The notes below the pieces were generated by a model. That model made no database searches. It was not told the DNA's origin and saw only the letters and a list, made by a program, of their open reading frames with translations. A stretch of DNA of 64,000 nucleotides from Paramecium tetraurelia (taxonomy: Eukaryota > Ciliophora > Oligohymenophorea > Peniculida > Parameciidae), in assembly GCF_000165425.1 (NCBI RefSeq), contig NW_001799038.1, positions 62,001 through 126,000 of the forward strand. The letters run 5' to 3'. The position numbers and the translations under genes were made by a program. Of the stretch, positions 59,299 through 64,000 are shown in pieces. Every line of letters begins with the position of its first letter. The stretch's first letter is position 1.

Positions 59299-61958
59299 TC
59301 AAACATTAAGCAACTTCTTTTACGCGGATGGTTAAATGAGAGTATACTTAAATTCACTTTATCTTTATCTTCTGCTGATTCTTCTACAATGTTTTTAAAG
59401 TTTATTATAATCAATTATTACTTCAGAATAATTAAAACTTGGAAAGTAATGCTAAAATTCGCAAATTTTATCAAAATATAGTAAATTATTATTTTAGCTA
59501 ATAAAAGTACCAGGATTACGTTAAATATGGGTTGGAGATTTTTATGACTTATCTCTCACATATTTGTTCGATCTTAATTATATATCCTTTATAGAGGTCT
59601 ATATTTGAAAAGACTGTAAGTTCTATTGGGATGTTCTAGTTTCATGTTATTTCTGTTGTTATATTTTTACTTAAGAGGGTAAGATTAGAGTATCTTGTTA
59701 TTATTATTGTAATTAATTAACACTTAGGCAAATTTCTTAGGAAGGTGAGTCTAAACTCTAAATTTACTCCTGAGTAATTGATTGGTGCCGCGTTCCATCT
59801 TATTCAAAGGATGCATAACTACCATTTTTGTCTTCTACAAAATTAGTTGAGTAATATAGTTTCTGTTGAATTTATACATCCTTAAATTGAATCTAGATTA
59901 TACCTTTATGCTCTTAAGCGAATTTATTTTATGGCATGTTCTTATGATTCTCTTTCTATGTATATTTTTTGTTCTATTATATTTCAGAATTAACTTGTCA
60001 ATATCTGGTTTGTAAATTAGATATGAGCAATCAAAAATTTAGTGACTTTCAGAATTGCATGCACAACAATTAAATCCCTCTACCGATATATTTTACAATT
60101 GTTTATCCTTGATCTAATGAAACCTTTCATAATCCTATTTATCTAGACTGTTAATGAAATCCTATCTGTTTATCTTATAAATTTTTGTAAACCCAACACT
60201 TACTGCAGTGAATTTTCTAGATTATTATGTAAAAAATTCATTCTCTCCAAATTGTTGTCCAGGATTTAAAATTGTTAATTGAGTTTATGATTTCATTTCA
60301 ACTAATTTAATTTGACCATAATCAATAAAATACAATGAAATATCTGAACAACTATCTTAAGAATATATAATTTCATTTGGACAATATTTATATGGTTTTA
60401 TCTTCTTTGATATTTCCTTTAAAGTTTATTCTGAGAAATTATTAAGTAGAAGCTTACAATTTTATATTATATGTTTAAATACCATATACATTAATTCATT
60501 TTTTAATTCTACAGATAATTAGTCTTTTATCTATCCGATCTATTAATTAATTATATAAATACTAATTCATGTTTTTGTTCTAAAGATTCCTTTTACATAT
60601 ATTAAAGATAGCTTCTGACTCTGTCTTATAATTAATATGGAATATGATGTTATTTCATATATTTTGTAATTGCATGTAAATTGAAACTAAAGAAATAATA
60701 AAATAATACATAAATTAAGATTTTTAATCATTTATAGTAGACAAAATTGATCCTATTTTATTTATTGAAAATGCAAACACACCACAGGCCATAAACATCA
60801 ATATTATACAAATTGTGGTTTCAATGTAGTTTTATGGAGTAATATCGCCATATCCTACAGTAATCATAGTAACTGTTGCCCAATAATATGAATAACAATA
60901 TTTAATTAAGATTGATTCTTAATCAATACCCTTATAAATAAGCCAACTAGTATTTAAAGTTTCTGCACTGTTTGATCCTACAAAATGCCAGATGCATGCT
61001 AATAAATGAGCAAATAAGCTGATTGAAAATAATAAGGTTACTAGATTGAGATATTCTCTATAGATTTAATTGATATGAGTTTATTGTTGCAATTTACCTA
61101 TCTGTTCACTTAATTTTACATAACTTACAAGACAACATAAGAATAAAAAGATAGTTGCAGTAATAATATCGTTATAATCTTTGCTGTCTGGTATAGAGGT
61201 ATTTAGCACAATGACTGAAAAAATAAGTAAGAAGTCAAGTATTAAATCATCCTTAAAATAATATTTCAAAATTGAAAATCGATCATTTATTATCTATTTT
61301 TTCTTTAAATAAAATTAATTACATTTCCTTAAATTGTGATTTGTGTATTTAATCTCAGCAAAATATCCAAAGAAAAGTAAATTAGAGTATATAGAATAAT
61401 AAATGAGAAACTTTCCTCTCTACCCATTTCAAAGCTCCATATAAAAGGATAAATCCATAAAATAGATATAAGAGATAAAGACCTTATGAACTCCCAAGAT
61501 GTTATCAAAGCGCTACTTTGATCAAATACTGAAATTTGAAAATTTTTTGTAGACATATATTCTCCCTACATAGCAGGCTTCCTTAAAATTTATATTCACT
61601 CATACTTTTGTAAATATTTTTCAATGAGAAATTTTTCAGTAACTTTCTTAGTTTCATTGTTGTAAATATAGGCTTTCTTCATTATTCTCTCTTTAAATAC
61701 TTAAACCAATTTGTCCACCTTTAATAATCCAAATAATTTCTGAGTGGTTTTCTTTTTGCTTGCCATATTTTTTCCCTCTATTATTTGAGGATGAGAAAAG
61801 TTTTAAAAAGAAACAGACATATCTAGAATATCTGATTTTTCATTTTAATTTACATCTATTTAATTTGTAATGGGTGAATGACGAAATGGGCGGAAATCCT
61901 CATTCTCAATGTAGGATTAGCAGTTCTTTTAATAGTCCGATTCATCAATTTTATTCAT
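59299..61958 (-). CDS. Cyclic-nucleotide-binding voltage-gated-type K+ channel
   Basis: 845 residues after five introns (24, 29, 23, 23 and 23 nt). The cytosolic N-terminus is followed by S1-S5 hydrophobic spans (SLISILWIYPFIWSF, FIILYTLIYFSLDILL, LILDFLLIFSVIVL), pore helix YWATVTMITVGYGDITP with the K+ filter TVGYGD, S6 (IILMFMACGVFAFSI), a C-linker and a cNMP-binding domain (YGQIKLVE, LNPGQQFGENEFF, FTAVSVGFTKIY). The Q-rich tail ends RNPGTFISQNNNLLYFDKICEF, a conserved end in ciliate channels. In Paramecium such channels shape ciliary and somatic membrane potential. The cNMP pocket Arg is not obvious, so ligand gating is uncertain. Confidence 0.94.
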
Positions 61959-62669
61959 AATAAATAAATAATAATTCAACTAAGATTTAAATCATCCTCT
62001 AATTAAGACATATTTTTTAGATTTATTATAATATAATATTCAAGATTGTTATTTTATTGAAAAATATAGAAACGAATTTTAATTGTGTAAATTTATTACT
62101 AGACTTTATAACTAATAGCAATTAATATTAAATTCTACACCAATCTAGAAAATTTAATTTGTTTGGCGATTGAGAAAATTATATATATTTTTGGCAATTC
62201 TTTTTTGATATTTTTTATGTCTTAATTCAAATTACATAAAACCTATAAAAATATTCATATCTATTTGTTAAAATGTTGATAGTTTTTAGTTGACTCTAGC
62301 TGGCTTCTTCATATATGAAATGATTTCGTATTTCATAATAGTGCAATTATATAAACTTAAATAATTATAAATTAGGTTTAATATTTTTTCTTAATAATTA
62401 ATTTTCAAGTTTGATGATTTTCTCTTGAAAGAAAAAACTTAGCAATCAAATTCTATAAACGAAATTATTAAATTGTTACTTAAATTTAGATATGGTTTAG
62501 GTAATGAAAAGCAATAATATCATCGAGATCCATCATAAAGTATATTAACATATAAAATTATAAAATGATATCAAGTTTAAGTTGATATATATTAAAGATA
62601 AAATTTTATAATGCTTTTTTGAAATGAAAAAGGAATGTCTATTACATATTTATCTATTCAATATATTAA
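61959..62669. other. AT-rich spacer
   Basis: About 700 bp separating the divergently transcribed K+ channel and the small helical protein. Contains homopolymer-rich AT sequence; presumably both promoters. No gene seen. Confidence 0.5.
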
Positions 62670-62978
62670 ATGGAAACTAAATAATAATTTATATTTTCAG
62701 ATAGAATCAAATTATTGTAATAGTTGGGACCTGAACCAGAAAGAGAAGATATTTAAAAGCTAGCCACAATGTACAAAATACCAGAAGGGAAACTTTAGAA
62801 ATGGCTTAATCAGTATGATAAATATGTGCTGCCTTAGAGGAAAGAAACTATAGATTCTGATGATGAATAAATAAACAAATTAATATAAGAACAAAGATAA
62901 TTATGCTAAGAACTATCAGCTTTGGTGGAATAAATTAATGAAATTCATAAAAAGAAATTCATATCTTATTATTAATGA
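62670..62978 (+). CDS. Small helical protein with homeodomain-like segment
   Basis: Intronless, 102 residues. RIKLLQQLGPEPEREDIQKL followed by ATMYKIPEGKLQKWLNQY has the helix-turn-helix spacing of homeodomain-like DNA-binding folds (helix, proline-containing turn, helix, KWxxxY). A coiled coil follows (QINKLIQEQRQLCQELSALVEQINEIH). DNA binding is inferred only. The ATG is the first in frame. Confidence 0.65.
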
Positions 62979-63280
62979 AAATGGAAAAAATAGATTATGA
63001 TTATGCAATATGCATTATTAGCATAGAACTTATTACAATTATAAATTAACATGAATATTAATAATGGTGGAAATTCTTTGTTCTGCAAAATAGATAGTTT
63101 TGTATATTTGTATAGAATATAATTTTATCAAATTTAAAAAATTCAGTATTTGGATTATAACTGTTTCTTTTGCCCCGCTAATCTTATTGTAATTTGAATG
63201 ATAATCTTATGCTAGAAGTCTAATTTTGAAAAATTGTGTATAATATAACAGTTTAATAATAATGAATATTAATTAATTAA
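62979..63280. other. Spacer between convergent genes
   Basis: About 300 bp of AT-rich sequence between convergent stops. No feature seen. Confidence 0.5.
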
Positions 63281-64000
63281 TCAATTTAAAACTTCAAATT
63301 TGACTTATCCTTCTAAACATGACATGTAGACGTATTGTTTTTGTTTCATCAAAGATCCCTTTTTCTAAAATAAAATCAAAATAGCATCTCTTGTAAACAA
63401 TCTCAGACTCACTATATCATCAACAAAGTTTAAATTTAGTCCGACGATGCTATCTATTTGGAGACAGAACTCTTGCAATTTTCCTAATTTAGAATCATCT
63501 CTGCATTAATTATATAAACATGCCCAATTACCAACATTATCAATATTCTTGGTCAATTCATAGGCTGTTTATTCAACATATCCAAAATGAAGACAGCCAG
63601 ATAGAAATGAAAGAATGCGTATGCGTATTTCTATATTATCTTGAAAATACAACTCCTGTGAAACAATAGTAGTATTCTTTTGCATAGTGATAATTTTGCC
63701 TCCCTCTTCAAATTTGACTTTCGGTTTGCCTAATAAACTTCTCTTGGTTGTTTTATCTAGGAATTGGAGTGTTGGCATCAAAGGACTTATAGCGTCATCG
63801 AATTTAGAAATGGAAGTGTTTGTTAGATTGTTATTTTGTGCATAAGTGTTTGTAAAATTATCTATGTTTTCAAAACTATCTTTATTTAACAACAATTGTT
63901 AGGTTTCTCCTAATTAATCTATTTATGATAAGTTCAAAGTGATTGCTTATGGCATTGATTTAACATCTGTTGATTTCTATTCATTACTATCTTCTTATAA
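63281..64000 (-). CDS. Unknown protein, 5' end beyond the window
   Basis: Open for 239 codons on the minus strand from the window edge to TGA at 63281. The N-terminal visible part is polar (EDSNEQKSTDVKSM, NKDSFENIDNFTNTYAQNNN). The later part looks folded: FEEGGKIITMQKNTTIVSQ, IRIRILSFLSGCLHFGYVE, VGNWACLYNQCRDDSKLG and DDIVSLRLFTRDAILILF. No family recognised. No intron needed in the visible part. Confidence 0.75.

Noticed and set aside
59290-59481. 63-codon plus-strand ORF
   Set aside because: Antisense to the conserved C-terminus of the K+ channel.
1-64000. Bacterial or standard-code eukaryotic origin
   Set aside because: All recognised conserved proteins contain in-frame TAA/TAG at glutamine positions, end at TGA, and carry 19-35 nt introns, which fits Paramecium and not bacteria.
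1-64000. Retained internal eliminated sequences (IES) or transposons
   Set aside because: Genes are intact across nearly all of the window and I saw no TA-bounded insertion interrupting a gene nor any transposase-like protein; the TGA break at 57073 is a single codon.

Overview
The window is a ciliate somatic (macronuclear) scaffold, almost certainly Paramecium. Long readable proteins appear only when TAA and TAG are read as glutamine and TGA is the sole stop. The genes are also cut by very short introns, mostly 19-31 nt, GTA...TAG. Removing these restores conserved motifs exactly, for example HRDIKP|ENIM in the first kinase, the uS7 protein at its usual 204 residues, and the SET domain at 26-27 kb. 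DNA is AT-rich and gene-dense on both strands, with spacers often 20-100 bp. No tRNA, rRNA, telomere repeat, CRISPR or transposon was recognised. A 66-N assembly gap lies at 43150-43215. Exon structures were worked out by hand from reading frame, splice consensus and protein motifs; most spans were checked for a total coding length divisible by three.

Layout. 0-0.7 kb: 3' part of a protein kinase. 1-16 kb: a striking block of ubiquitin- and protease-type genes in paralogous pairs. It holds two large multi-RING/IBR proteins with an otubain-like N-terminus, two calpains (one with the same zinc modules as the RING/IBR genes), and two Ulp1/SENP-type cysteine proteases, with one myristoylable unknown between. 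16-22.6 kb: small unknowns, the NatA subunit NAA15, coiled-coil genes and a DP1/HVA22/REEP-like membrane protein. 22.8-29.5 kb: HemW-like radical-SAM protein, ankyrin protein, an Enhancer-of-zeste SET methyltransferase and an ATAD5/Elg1-like clamp-loader relative. 30.5-34.6 kb: profilin-like protein, two kinases, a membrane RING protein and a C2H2 zinc finger. 35.4-44.2 kb: long coiled coil, ribosomal protein uS7, WBP2-like GRAM protein, FxP-motif protein, WD40-like protein and topoisomerase I (gapped). 44.4-53.8 kb: DNAAF1, EF-hand protein, Q-rich NPF protein, USP5, MORN protein and TRMT11. 53.8-64 kb: multi-pass membrane protein, small lipidated protein, a TGA-broken gene, FCF1, cyclic-nucleotide-type K+ channel, small helical protein and a partial unknown.

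Most genes are independent eukaryotic housekeeping or ciliate-specific genes rather than a pathway. The exception is the first 16 kb, where local duplication and domain shuffling have joined ubiquitin-type zinc modules to calpain and otubain-like folds. USP5 and a second RING gene elsewhere add to the ubiquitin theme.
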